A stretch of DNA of 64,000 nucleotides from Chryseobacterium aurantiacum (GCF_003020585.1 NZ_PXUE01000003.1:422403-486402), one strand, 5' to 3'. Numbered from the stretch's first letter, positions 45,302 to 54,850 are shown. Notes: generated by a model not told the origin, from the sequence alone. A program made the numbers and translations.

Positions 45302-47137
45302 ATGGAGAGAGTTTATATCACTAAAGGAGAAAAGGTTTACTACAATGAGGTAGAATGTATTATTATCAAAATTGTAGATATAAATACCGTTACTATAGAA
45401 GAAGTATATTCTAATATCCCTCATACTGTATCTGTACATGAATTACAAGCAAAGACTTCGATAAAAACTGATGTACTAGAGACACTTACTGATGCCGAAT
45501 GGGGAAAAGCTAAAAAACGTTACGAAATTATCGTTCCGATTCTATCTAACAGAGGAAATTTAGATTTAATTAAAGAAGTTGCAACTAACAGCAAAGTCAG
45601 TATCCCTACAATTTACCGATGGTTAAAACTTTTTGATGATTCTGGGTTAGTCTCATCTTTAGCTGGAAAAAAGAAAACTGGAGGAGCTGGAAAAAGTAGA
45701 TTAACCAATGTACAAGAAGAAATTATTAATAATAAACTCAATTCTGTCTATCTTAACCAGTCACGTAAATCAATTACCAAACTAATCAGAGAAATTCAGT
45801 TAGAGTGTAGTAAGTTGGGGATTATATCCCCACACCCTAATACTATTCGGTCAAGGGTAAAATCAATCTCTGACGAAGAAAAAATAAGAAAGAGATTAGG
45901 CGTTAAAGAAGCAAGGTACAAGTTTGAACCACTAAAGGGAAATTATAACGATGCAACCCATCCTCTTTCTGTTGTCCAAATTGACCATACAAGGGTGGAT
46001 ATCATTTTAGTTGATGGATTTGACCGTAAGCCATATAAAAGACCTTGGATAACTGTTGCTTTAGATGTATATAGCAGGATGGTCGTTGGTGTTTATTTAT
46101 CTTTCGAGCCACCAGGGGCGTTAGGAACAGGAATGTGTATTGCAAACTCTATTTTACCAAAAGAATTGTGGCTAGAAAAACATGGTATTAATGCGGATTG
46201 GCCTTGCTGGGGGGTCATGGACACAATACATGTTGATAATGCAAAGGAATTTCACGGAAACATGCTAAAAAAAGCAAGCCATAATTATGGTATATCTCTG
46301 CAATTCAGACCCGTTGCTACCCCACATTGGGGAGGACATATTGAGCGAATATTAGGAACATTTGCAAAAGAAATACATAATCTCCCTGGTACAACTTTTT
46401 CTTCAGAAGCTGAAAGAAAACAATATCAATCCGAAAAGAACTCCTCCTTTACTCTTGATGAGTTTGAGAAATGGTTATTAATTTTTATAACTAAAATCTA
46501 TCATCAACGCAAACATAGCTCATTGGGAATGTCTCCTCTGGAAAAATACAAAGAAGGTATTTTAGGAAATAATAATGTAATAGGAAGGGGTATTTCTCCA
46601 AGAATAAATGATTATCGCAGAACAAAACTTGATTTCATGCCTTTCTTTGAAAGATCGGTACAAGAATATGGAATTGTTATAGATCACATTTACTATTATG
46701 ATGATGTTTTAAGACAATATATTCACACCACTAACAATAATGAAAGTAAAAAATACATTTTTAAACGAGATCCTCGAGATATAAGTGTTGTTTATTTTCT
46801 TGATCCCAAAACAAATACCTATTTCGATATTCCATATCGTAATTCTTCTTACCCTCCAATGTCAATATGGGAGTATCGTGATATCATCAAAAAAATTAAG
46901 GATTCAAATGTTTATGTATCTGAAGAAAAAATTTTTGAAGCCTACCGAGAATTAAATTATCTTGAACAAAAAAACGTAAAACAAACTGCCATAAAAAGGA
47001 GAAATATTAAAAAAGATGTTGATTTAATAAATAATTCGTTTTCTGAAATTTATGAGAATGCTATTGACTCTCAGAGTGAAAGTATTGAAATTATTTTACC
47101 TTTTGAAGACTTGGACGATGAAACATTTAACAGATAA
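45302..47137 (+). CDS. tnsB: TnsB-like DDE transposase (Mu/Tn7 integrase-core)
   Basis: A 611-residue transposase that cuts and joins the 3' ends. N-terminal helix-turn-helix domains (for example VSIPTIYRWLKLFDDSG) are followed by the rve-type catalytic core with Asp228 in VVQIDHTRVD, Asp312 in HVDNAKEF and Glu348 in GGHIERILG. A Mu-type C-terminal barrel follows. The ATG at 45302 is preferred because the upstream in-frame TTG lies inside tnsA. The 3' end overlaps tnsC by 20 bases. Confidence 0.93.
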   Translation: MERVYITKGEKVYYNEVECIIIKIVDINTVTIEEVYSNIPHTVSVHELQAKTSIKTDVLETLTDAEWGKAKKRYEIIVPILSNRGNLDLIKEVATNSKVSIPTIYRWLKLFDDSGLVSSLAGKKKTGGAGKSRLTNVQEEIINNKLNSVYLNQSRKSITKLIREIQLECSKLGIISPHPNTIRSRVKSISDEEKIRKRLGVKEARYKFEPLKGNYNDATHPLSVVQIDHTRVDIILVDGFDRKPYKRPWITVALDVYSRMVVGVYLSFEPPGALGTGMCIANSILPKELWLEKHGINADWPCWGVMDTIHVDNAKEFHGNMLKKASHNYGISLQFRPVATPHWGGHIERILGTFAKEIHNLPGTTFSSEAERKQYQSEKNSSFTLDEFEKWLLIFITKIYHQRKHSSLGMSPLEKYKEGILGNNNVIGRGISPRINDYRRTKLDFMPFFERSVQEYGIVIDHIYYYDDVLRQYIHTTNNNESKKYIFKRDPRDISVVYFLDPKTNTYFDIPYRNSSYPPMSIWEYRDIIKKIKDSNVYVSEEKIFEAYRELNYLEQKNVKQTAIKRRNIKKDVDLINNSFSEIYENAIDSQSESIEIILPFEDLDDETFNR

Positions 47138-47999
47138 AACAAAAGAATTTGTAGAGTCAGCTACAATTGAAGACAGGATTCATTCTTGTAGAAACAGCAA
47201 ATGGATTGGCTACACCCAAGCTTCCAAAATTATGAATAAATTGGAAGAGCTGTTGATCTATCCGAAAACTGTTCGGATGCCCAACCTTTTACTTGTAGGA
47301 GATTCAAATAATGGCAAAACAGCAATTCTCGATAAGTTTAAACAGAAAAATTTATCCTACGTTGACGAAGATGTAAGGGTTATTAGTCCTGTTGTTTTAG
47401 TACAAGCTCCTCCCGAACCTGATGAACGACGGTTTTATAATGCGATTTTAGATGTTCTCTATGCTCCATATAGAACTACTGAAAAACTTGATAGCAGATA
47501 TTTAAGAGTTAAGAAACTATTACTGAATCTTAAAACTAAAGTCCTAATAATTGATGAAATACATCACGTTCTAGCAGGATCACCATCTAAGCAAAGAAAA
47601 TTTTTGAATGTGATTAAGCATTTATCAAATGATTTGCAGATTTCTTTAGTTTGCGCAGGAACAAAGCTGGCTTTCAATGCTATTCAATCTGACCAACAAC
47701 TCGCCAATAGATTTGATCCAAGAATTTTACCTCGATGGAATAATGATATTGAGTTAAAAAGACTACTAGTAAGTTTCGAAGCCCTACTTCCACTAAAAGA
47801 AGAATCTCTTTTGATAGAACCCTCCATGTCAAATAAAATACTTTCGCTGAGTGAAGGACTTATTGGAGAAATTGCCAAAATACTTGAATTAAGTAGTATT
47901 GAAGCAATTAAAAGTGGTAAGGAAAAAATAACAAAAGAGATTTTAAATAATATCGATTATATTTCTCCTGAAGATAGAAAGAAAAAATTCATTTCTTAA
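47118..47999 (+). CDS. tnsC: TnsC-like AAA+ ATPase (TniB family)
   Basis: The ATP-dependent regulator that links target selectors to the TnsAB transposase, 293 residues. Walker A is GDSNNGKT at 61-68 and Walker B is LIIDEIHHV (Asp146, Glu147), with sensor motifs VCAGTKLAF and an arginine-finger region NRFDPRILPRW. The start ATG at 47118 (MKHLTDKT) is inside the tnsB 3' end; a longer frame from 47052 is inside coding sequence and lacks support. The stop shares one base with the tniQ start. Confidence 0.92.
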   Translation: MKHLTDKTKEFVESATIEDRIHSCRNSKWIGYTQASKIMNKLEELLIYPKTVRMPNLLLVGDSNNGKTAILDKFKQKNLSYVDEDVRVISPVVLVQAPPEPDERRFYNAILDVLYAPYRTTEKLDSRYLRVKKLLLNLKTKVLIIDEIHHVLAGSPSKQRKFLNVIKHLSNDLQISLVCAGTKLAFNAIQSDQQLANRFDPRILPRWNNDIELKRLLVSFEALLPLKEESLLIEPSMSNKILSLSEGLIGEIAKILELSSIEAIKSGKEKITKEILNNIDYISPEDRKKKFIS

Positions 48000-48979
48000 T
48001 GGTTTATATTCCAGCTCTGAAAAAGAATGTTCTTCCCATAATACTTAAGCCTAAGCATGATGAATTGTTCACTTCATGGCTTTGTAGAATGTCGGTTGAA
48101 TATGGACTAAAACCACATACCTTTTTGCAGAATTATCTTGAAGATAAAGCACCGCCACTAAGAAGAGATTTAGACTTGTTCGAGAACAATCATCTAATGA
48201 ATTTTATAATTAACCATACTTCATTTCCAAAAAATAAGGTTAGAAGACTATTTTTAAACGAATTGAATATGTTTGCATTTAAAGATTTTCAAGAAAAAAA
48301 GAGCTACATTTCAAACGTGCTTCCTTTAGGTGTTTCAAATCGAAAAATTGGGATTAATACAGGAATTCAATATTGTCCTTCATGCTTAAAGCATCAACTT
48401 TATTATAAAATTAAATGGAGGTTGGTCACCTCAATTATTTGTTTAAGATGTTATGTACAGCTTAAAGATCAATGTCCGCATTGCAAATCTCCAATAAACT
48501 TCATCAAAATTTATACTTCAAATAATACATCTACTGTTGAGAACTTACATCTAAACCAATGCTTCAAATGCAAACAAAATATTTCAGCCGATGACGATTT
48601 AATAAAAGCTACCTCTAGCGAAATTACCTATCAAAAATTAATTAATGGCAGTATAAAAAACGGATTTAACAGCTTTTCTAATTACTCATTTTATTATATT
48701 GAGGCTCTACTTCATTTTTCATTATTACTTGGCTCTTCACGTCAAAAAAATAATTTTAGAAATTATATTCTTGATATATACGAACTGGAAATAGAACCAA
48801 CCAAAACCCATATTCATTATTGGTCGGTAGAGTATCGAAGAAAAATTTTGCCTGTTGTAAATCTATTTCTCCAATCCAATCCAACCTACGAAGAACTAAA
48901 ATTTTATCAAATCACAAAAAGTTATATCGACCCCGAAAATAGACTGCCTTTTTGGATATATCAAAAGTTTAATCTATAG
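47999..48979 (+). CDS. tniQ: TniQ/TnsD-like target-selection protein
   Basis: A 326-residue protein of the TniQ family, which recognises the attachment site and recruits TnsC. The N-terminus (KPKHDELFTSWLCRMSVEYGL) is typical, followed by zinc-ribbon pairs CPSCLKH, CLRCYVQLKDQCPHC and CFKCKQNI (about 125-195). The single TniQ in this element suggests that it directed insertion into comM. It starts at TAATG with tnsC and ends at a palindromic CTATAG shared with the convergent gene. Confidence 0.9.
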   Translation: MVYIPALKKNVLPIILKPKHDELFTSWLCRMSVEYGLKPHTFLQNYLEDKAPPLRRDLDLFENNHLMNFIINHTSFPKNKVRRLFLNELNMFAFKDFQEKKSYISNVLPLGVSNRKIGINTGIQYCPSCLKHQLYYKIKWRLVTSIICLRCYVQLKDQCPHCKSPINFIKIYTSNNTSTVENLHLNQCFKCKQNISADDDLIKATSSEITYQKLINGSIKNGFNSFSNYSFYYIEALLHFSLLLGSSRQKNNFRNYILDIYELEIEPTKTHIHYWSVEYRRKILPVVNLFLQSNPTYEELKFYQITKSYIDPENRLPFWIYQKFNL

Positions 48980-50668
48980 ATGTTCTTTAAGCCTCTCAAC
49001 AAGGTTTCTAACACTTTTGTTGTGGTCATTTTCGATAATTTTATGATTAAATGAATGAACTAGAATAACTCCCATACCTTGAAAAATATTTGTTAATTGC
49101 TGTGCTGTTTTTATTTCAGACCAATTTAATTGATAGTCATTTATCATCTTTGTTAAACATATTTCAAGTATAGGATCTCTATTTGACAAAAATCTTAGTC
49201 CTTTAACAGTATGTCTGACAAGCCCCATTCTTCCATAGTTGCCGACTGTTGAAATCAAACAATAATTATAATCATTAATAAGAATAGATGCTAAAATGAG
49301 TGTTCCAACTTGTTTAATTTTAACTGGAGGATAACTCACATTTTCAAAGTCTGAAGGCTCAATCATTAAATATTCAGTTTCAGCCCCCTCATTCTTTAAA
49401 ATATTAATAGCATCAAAAACAACCTGTATATAGTCTACCGTATTTTGACTGATAAAATTAACTCTAGAAACTTTATCTTTACTACTATGCTCTTTTATTA
49501 ATTCTGAAACCTCTGTAATTTCGTTAATTTGCACTTGAGTCATTTGAAAATGATCTAATTGGCTCTCCTTTTCAAGCTTTTTCACATTGGGTGATTGATA
49601 GAATCTTTTTCTAGAATCATTAACTGAAACATTCAGAGGATTCAGGCTATGATTGGTCGGATTTGTAGTTGAGTTAGCATTCTCGTCAAAATTATCAACT
49701 TGCCCTGTTGTTGGATTTTTATCTTCAGACTCTTCATTTAATGATGATTTATCCGAAATATCTTTTAATAAAAAATTATCATATTTAAAAATGCCTTCCC
49801 CAGATTTCAAACTAAAGTCTTCGATAGAAAATGCTAAAAATTTATTTACAGATATTTTTTTTCCAATCAATGTTAAGTTTACTTCATCACTATGTGGAAT
49901 TATAGAGGCTAAGTAAGCCTTTCGATTATCCGGTTTACATTTTTCCAATGCAACATAAAAATCAGCCTTAATATGAGCTAAAGAATTAAACCCCTCTTTA
50001 ATCAACATAAACTTTGCTATATTTTTAGCTTCATCATATCTTAAATATTCGGAATCGTATTTAATAATAGGTATTCCGTTCTCGTCAAAACTTGAGATTG
50101 GTTGTAGTCCAGCAAAATAAACTCCGTAAATAATGTTATAAATTGTAAGAGTAGACAAATAATAAAAGTAAGATAAAATGACATGTCCCGGTATAATAAT
50201 CGTTGTTCCGTTGTGAACAGTACTGTAATAAGGTGCGCCTGAATATATTTTGTCATCTTCGTTATAATAAGGAGGCATATAAGTATTTTGTAAATGTTTA
50301 TACACCCAATTAGTTTGATAATCTGTTTTCGGATTGAAAACAACATTTTCAAATTTTTCTATCGCTTTACTATTTTTCAAGTATTCGGGATTTTTAAAAA
50401 ATTTTCCATTGTATCTAAAATATGTTCCCAATTGAATAGTAAATGTTTGTTCTTCTAGAACGAATATTTTGAATTGTCTTTCTTTACCACTAAAATAGTA
50501 ATGTACATTATCTATATTTGTAATAATTACCTCTCTTTTAATTCTATCTTCTTTCCAATAGCTATGACCTAGCCATGTTACTACCCAATAACTATTGTTA
50601 TCGACCTGATCAGAAATCTCTTTTGGAATTTTTATTCTTCTATGAAAGTTTTTAAACTCTGGTAACAT
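48974..50668 (-). CDS. Large transposon protein, possibly a highly diverged TnsE
   Basis: A 564-residue protein, close in length to Tn7 TnsE (538). No motif is decisive, but the layout is like TnsE: a beta-rich N-terminus, a LSYFYYLSTLTIYNIIYG helix (compare the LARSLFLINSYF region), a polar low-complexity linker (about 330-385, NENANS/NPTNHS-type) and a C-terminal domain with NYCLISTVGNYGRMGLV, a Leu-Asn-Trp and a late HSFNH. The linker divides two folded halves. It overlaps tniQ tail-to-tail by six bases. Known TnsE proteins direct Tn7 to replicating DNA; that role here is an inference. Confidence 0.55.
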   Translation of the reverse strand: MLPEFKNFHRRIKIPKEISDQVDNNSYWVVTWLGHSYWKEDRIKREVIITNIDNVHYYFSGKERQFKIFVLEEQTFTIQLGTYFRYNGKFFKNPEYLKNSKAIEKFENVVFNPKTDYQTNWVYKHLQNTYMPPYYNEDDKIYSGAPYYSTVHNGTTIIIPGHVILSYFYYLSTLTIYNIIYGVYFAGLQPISSFDENGIPIIKYDSEYLRYDEAKNIAKFMLIKEGFNSLAHIKADFYVALEKCKPDNRKAYLASIIPHSDEVNLTLIGKKISVNKFLAFSIEDFSLKSGEGIFKYDNFLLKDISDKSSLNEESEDKNPTTGQVDNFDENANSTTNPTNHSLNPLNVSVNDSRKRFYQSPNVKKLEKESQLDHFQMTQVQINEITEVSELIKEHSSKDKVSRVNFISQNTVDYIQVVFDAINILKNEGAETEYLMIEPSDFENVSYPPVKIKQVGTLILASILINDYNYCLISTVGNYGRMGLVRHTVKGLRFLSNRDPILEICLTKMINDYQLNWSEIKTAQQLTNIFQGMGVILVHSFNHKIIENDHNKSVRNLVERLKEHL

Positions 50669-50672
50669 TTAT

Positions 50673-50691
50673 GTATTTTTAATAAAAATAC
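50673..50691. promoter_or_regulatory. 19-bp perfect palindrome between divergent transposon genes
   Basis: gtatttttaataaaaatac is a perfect inverted repeat with a three-base centre, filling most of the 31-base gap between the start of the TnsE-like gene and the nuclease gene. It could be a shared operator. AT-rich palindromes can also arise by chance in such sequence. Confidence 0.4.
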
Positions 50692-50699
50692 AAAAGAAG

Positions 50700-51176
50700 A
50701 TGATATTAAATCGAATTGTTTTTCTAATAATTCTTTCTTTTCCAACTTTTCTTTTTTCGCAGACCAAGGCAAAAGTTATTGGAATAAAAGATGGAGATAC
50801 TATTGTTGTTCTACTTGATGGAGACCAACAAAAAACGTTACGATTGGCTGAAGTTGATTGTCCGGAAAGCGGACAACCTTTTGGAAAAAACTCCAAACAA
50901 TTTACAAGCAATGAAGTCTTTGGAAAATTTATTACTTACTTCCCAACTGACACTGATAGATATGGAAGAACAATTGCTAAAATATATTATGACAATGATA
51001 AATACTTATCTGAAGAAATAATTAAAAATGGTTTTGGTTGGTGGTATTTTTACTTTTCTAAAAATGAGAGCCTTGGGACTATACAAAAAGAAGCCGAAAA
51101 TAAAAAATTAGGGCTTTGGATAGATGTAAAACCGATTAGCCCTTGGGAATGGAGAAAAATATCACGAGAAAAGTAG
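50700..51176 (+). CDS. Secreted thermonuclease-like protein (staphylococcal nuclease family)
   Basis: A 158-residue protein with a signal peptide (FSQTK, about residue 22) and an SNase/OB-fold domain: VIGIKDGDTIVVLLDG, LRLAEVDCPESGQPFGKNS and YGRTIAKIYYD match the nuclease core, and the catalytic-type Arg/Glu positions appear in LRLAEVDC and YGRT. Such nucleases are common on Bacteroidota mobile elements. It lies between the transposition genes and the serine recombinase. Confidence 0.88.
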   Translation: MILNRIVFLIILSFPTFLFSQTKAKVIGIKDGDTIVVLLDGDQQKTLRLAEVDCPESGQPFGKNSKQFTSNEVFGKFITYFPTDTDRYGRTIAKIYYDNDKYLSEEIIKNGFGWWYFYFSKNESLGTIQKEAENKKLGLWIDVKPISPWEWRKISREK

Positions 51177-51252
51177 TTTGGTAAAACGGTCGGTTTCCCG
51201 TACATCTATTAATATCTCGTTAGCGCATCTATTTTGTTCTGTTTTTAGTTCA

Positions 51253-51289
51253 TTTTCGTTGTACACGAAAACAAATTACAGTATATTTG
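51253..51289 (+). promoter_or_regulatory. Recombinase promoter TTG-N20-TATATTTG overlapped by a palindromic operator
   Basis: TTG at 51259-51261 and TATATTTG at 51282-51289 form a flavobacterial promoter with a 20-base spacer. A perfect 7-bp inverted repeat TTTTCGT (51253-51259) / ACGAAAA (51265-51271) with a 5-base centre covers the -33 element, as expected for a repressor or recombinase binding site. Confidence 0.6.
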
Positions 51290-51312
51290 AGATAAATGAG
51301 TAAAGTGAACTT

Positions 51313-51873
51313 ATGTTAATTGGATATGCAAGAGTAAGCAAGTTTGAACAGAATCTCGATTTACAAACTGATGCCTTAAAGAGTTTAGGAATTGAAAAAA
51401 TTTTTATTGACAAGGTTAGTGGTGTTAAATCAGAAAAGCCGCAGCTTAACGATTTATTAAATTTCGTACGAAAAGGGGATACTTTAACCGTGTGGAGATT
51501 AGACAGGATCGGGAGGACTACAGTTGGGCTAATTCAGTTTGTGACGGAACTGAACGAAAAAGGAATACATTTTAAATCTATTTCGGAAAACATTGATACA
51601 AGTTCAGCAAGTGGAAAATTAATTTTCCAGATTTTCTGTGTTTTAGCTGAACACGAAAGAAATGTTTTGATTGAAAGAACAAATGCTGGATTGAAGTCTG
51701 CGAGGGCAAGAGGTAAAAACGGAGGAAGACCAAAGGGTATGACCGAAAAATATAAAAAAATTGCACCTTTAGTAAAGAGCTCTTATGAAAGTAAGAATGT
51801 TCCAATTGAGGAAATTATGAAAGCTTTTAATATTGGAAGTAAAGCAACTTTTTATAAAATAGTTAAAAGTTAG
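51313..51873 (+). CDS. Small serine recombinase (resolvase/invertase family)
   Basis: A 186-residue recombinase of the Pin/Hin/Tn3-resolvase type. The catalytic Ser is Ser9 in GYARVSKFEQNLDLQTDAL; the WRLDRIGRT active-site Arg cluster and AEHERNVLIERTNAGL helix E are intact. The C-terminal helix-turn-helix (about 145-186) ends in IGSKATFYKIVKS. It may resolve cointegrates of this transposon or act on the repeated sites downstream. Its promoter overlaps a palindrome. Confidence 0.94.
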   Translation: MLIGYARVSKFEQNLDLQTDALKSLGIEKIFIDKVSGVKSEKPQLNDLLNFVRKGDTLTVWRLDRIGRTTVGLIQFVTELNEKGIHFKSISENIDTSSASGKLIFQIFCVLAEHERNVLIERTNAGLKSARARGKNGGRPKGMTEKYKKIAPLVKSSYESKNVPIEEIMKAFNIGSKATFYKIVKS

Positions 51874-51926
51874 TATAGTAAGATCAAATAATCAATAATA
51901 TAATATTTAGTGCAAAATAATTACTA

Positions 51927-53822
51927 ATGCAGAAAACACCAAATTTAGAGAGGTTATTGGAATTAATTAGCAGAGAAGATGTGATTCTTTTTGCTGGAGC
52001 AGGTTTATCAAAATATGCTGGATATCCTATGGGAGCTCAACTTCAAAGTATTTTTTACAATAGTTTATCAGCTAGTGCAAAAGAATATATTGAGCCAACA
52101 CGTTCATTAGCAGATTTGACTGATGATATTTTTCACTTATATCAAAGCAATAATCAAGTTATAAAAATATTGAAAGATAATTATACAAAGCTACCAGAGT
52201 CTACTTTTGTCCACGATATAATTTCATCAATTCCTCATTTTAAAACAATTATAACAACAAATTACGACGGGCTTTTTGAAGGTGCTTACAAGGAAAATGG
52301 TGAAGTCTTATATAATAATAGTCATATTAGTTTAGCTGATCCTAAAAAAACACATATATATAAAATTCATGGACACTTAGCTGACAGTAATTCAATAATC
52401 ATTAGAAAAATAGATTATACGAATTTCTTTAACCCTAACAGTCAAAATTCCATTTTTTGGAATGCGGTAAAGGATAAAATGGCATCAAACTGTATCCTAT
52501 TTATAGGTTACTCTTTAGAAGATGCCAATATCGATTTTATTTTTACTGATATTTTAAAACAACTTGGTGACAATAAAAAAGAGGTATTTTTTATTGCTCC
52601 TTCGTTAACACAACCTAAAAAGAATAAGCTAAGTAGCTACGGTATAAATTTTATTGAGGGAACTGGAGAAGAATTATTTCCTTTAATTTTCGAACATATA
52701 AATGAGAATATACTTTTAGACCTAAAAAGTAATAAAGTTTCAACTGATAGTACATACAAATTTACTAAAAAGCTAGGATATAATGTAACAGTAGGCACCA
52801 ATACAGCCTCGAATTTTTTTATTGAAAAAATAGAAAAAGTTGATGGTGTCTTAAAACAGAAAGTACATTTCACAACTAAAAATAACAAAGACTTTATTAG
52901 TAAATTAAAAAGTTTTATGGAAGGGAATACCACAGAAAAAAGTTTCAGAATTCCTAAAACTGAATTATCTGATTTTGTCATGCATGTAGATAATTTCAAA
53001 CTTCAAGATTTATCAGACATGGAGTTTTTATACATTATGAAACTTCCTTCGTATGAAGGTAAAATTGATATTATTTTTGAAGATGGTATGTCTGTAATAG
53101 ATTTTAATGTAAAAGTATATAAAGATATAATAGAAGAGAAAGTTGTATTGTCCTTTGAAACAGATGTAGCAAAAGGGTCTATTGCATTTATGCCAAGAGC
53201 TAAGGGAGCTAATATAAATTATGAATCTGAAATAGTTGAAGTTATTAAAAATCCAAGAGTACTTTTGGAATATTATAAAGCTTTTGCCAAAATTATTGAA
53301 GGAATTCGCTTTTCATTTTTGGTAAACGGAGAATCTGTGTTTACAAAAAAACTCATCGCAAATAAAATCCCAGAAGATTTAGAGTTCTATATTAACTATC
53401 TTGAAAAGTTATGCAAAGTTGAAACTTTGCACATGATAAGATTTAAGGACATAAGTAGAAACGACATTAACGAAAATAACTATCACACACTTGAATCTAT
53501 AATAGCAAAGGCGGAAAATACTTTTGTTGAATTGCCACTACCACCACTAAGGGCTGTTCTTGATGAAAGTTTTGATAAAGGATTTTTGAATATTAATAAA
53601 GAAGAGCATATAATGTTTTTTGGAGGAAATACTGAAGTAAAAGTAAATGTGCATGATAAAGAATTTAATTTAGGTTATATGAGATCATATGTTTTTGATC
53701 CTTTTATATCAAACATGGAAGAAATCAAAAATAAAAAAGCAAAAGAAATTTTTATTACTAATAAATCAGGTAAGAGAAAAGTTGGATTCTATGACGTTTA
53801 CGAAATTCCTGGAGATAATTGA
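51927..53822 (+). CDS. SIR2-family NADase-like defence protein
   Basis: A 631-residue protein. The N-terminal 260 residues form a SIR2 (SIR2_2-type) fold: LFAGAGLSKYAGYPM (residues 21-35), ITTNYDGLFEG (about 108), YKIHGHLADS (about 142) and FIGYSLEDANIDF (about 190). The remaining ~370 residues are a separate domain of unknown fold, Lys/Glu/Phe-rich with several beta strands. Standalone SIR2 proteins with large C-terminal domains include anti-phage NAD+ depleters. It begins 53 bases after the recombinase stop and is the first cargo gene; it is not preceded by the array repeat. Confidence 0.85.
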   Translation: MQKTPNLERLLELISREDVILFAGAGLSKYAGYPMGAQLQSIFYNSLSASAKEYIEPTRSLADLTDDIFHLYQSNNQVIKILKDNYTKLPESTFVHDIISSIPHFKTIITTNYDGLFEGAYKENGEVLYNNSHISLADPKKTHIYKIHGHLADSNSIIIRKIDYTNFFNPNSQNSIFWNAVKDKMASNCILFIGYSLEDANIDFIFTDILKQLGDNKKEVFFIAPSLTQPKKNKLSSYGINFIEGTGEELFPLIFEHINENILLDLKSNKVSTDSTYKFTKKLGYNVTVGTNTASNFFIEKIEKVDGVLKQKVHFTTKNNKDFISKLKSFMEGNTTEKSFRIPKTELSDFVMHVDNFKLQDLSDMEFLYIMKLPSYEGKIDIIFEDGMSVIDFNVKVYKDIIEEKVVLSFETDVAKGSIAFMPRAKGANINYESEIVEVIKNPRVLLEYYKAFAKIIEGIRFSFLVNGESVFTKKLIANKIPEDLEFYINYLEKLCKVETLHMIRFKDISRNDINENNYHTLESIIAKAENTFVELPLPPLRAVLDESFDKGFLNINKEEHIMFFGGNTEVKVNVHDKEFNLGYMRSYVFDPFISNMEEIKNKKAKEIFITNKSGKRKVGFYDVYEIPGDN

Positions 53823-53845
53823 ATAATATTTTAATTTATATAATC

Positions 53846-53861
53846 AATCTCACAAAACGAT
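53846..53861 (+). repeat. Array repeat copy 1
   Basis: AATCTCACAAAACGAT, one change from consensus, 23 bases after the SIR2 stop. Confidence 0.85.
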
Positions 53862-53913
53862 TAATAGCTAATATGGCAAACCAAATATATAAATTTTCCG
53901 CTCCAATTAATAT

Positions 53914-54813
53914 ATGAGACAATTACCAGCATTCTCGGCACAATCAGAAGAAAAAGACCGTATTAAGATAATTATTAAAGAAATCACAAAACAAATCTTA
54001 ACATTAGATTATAAATTTAATGACATTGATAAAATTGTTATAAATTATACCTCCGGAAAGAAAGAGATAACAATGGATGAAATTGGAATCTTTCTGAATG
54101 CGTTTGAAAAGCTAATTCCGAACAATGATCTTTTTTTCGGTGTAGGTTCAGACAAAAAATATAATGATAATTTACTGAATGTGTCAGTTTTAATTTTATA
54201 TAAATCAATAGATAATGATGAACTATTTGACTTTTATAATCAATTAATTACATCTAATGTTGAACAAGTAGTAGTAGCCTCACCAGAAGATATTTTTAGT
54301 AAAAAACAGCTAGACTTTATTCAAGAATTTAAAGATAAAACTAATCTAAAATCAGTAATATTATCTGAAGATAGTAGAATAGTAATAAATGAAGTAAATA
54401 AAAGACTAATAAGAGATCTTGCAAAAACTCCAGATTTAATGTACAAATTAACATCTAGACAATTTGAAGAATTAGTTGCAGAACTCTTTGTACAAGAAGG
54501 ATATGAGGTGGAATTAACGAAATCAACTGTTGACGGAGGGAAAGATATTTATGCAGCGAAAACAACAGTATTTGGGCAATTCTTATATGTAGTAGAATGC
54601 AAAAAGTATAGTCCAGAAAATAAGGTAGGTGTAAATGTTTTACGTTCACTTTACGGTGTCGTACAAAATGAAAAAGTAACTTCTGGGATAATAGTAACAT
54701 CATCATATTTTACAAAAAATGCAAGAAATTTTCAGCAAAATATTAAGCACCAACTTCAACTTAATGATTTTAACAATCTTTGTAAGTGGTTAGAGCCTAA
54801 TTTAATATATTAA
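53914..54813 (+). CDS. Mrr-like restriction endonuclease with an N-terminal domain of unknown function
   Basis: A 299-residue protein. The C-terminal 120 residues are an Mrr-type nuclease fold (LTSRQFEELVAELFVQEGYE) with the catalytic core Asp207-Gly-Gly-Lys-Asp211 and the Glu228-x-Lys230 pair in VECKKY, then the conserved LRSLYGVVQ strand. The N-terminal ~170 residues are not recognised. Such proteins cleave modified or foreign DNA, or act as defence effectors. It occupies the unit between repeat copies 1 and 2. Confidence 0.85.
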   Translation: MRQLPAFSAQSEEKDRIKIIIKEITKQILTLDYKFNDIDKIVINYTSGKKEITMDEIGIFLNAFEKLIPNNDLFFGVGSDKKYNDNLLNVSVLILYKSIDNDELFDFYNQLITSNVEQVVVASPEDIFSKKQLDFIQEFKDKTNLKSVILSEDSRIVINEVNKRLIRDLAKTPDLMYKLTSRQFEELVAELFVQEGYEVELTKSTVDGGKDIYAAKTTVFGQFLYVVECKKYSPENKVGVNVLRSLYGVVQNEKVTSGIIVTSSYFTKNARNFQQNIKHQLQLNDFNNLCKWLEPNLIY

Positions 54814-54850
54814 TTAATGCTTATATTATATAAGTATTGCCACATGCAAG

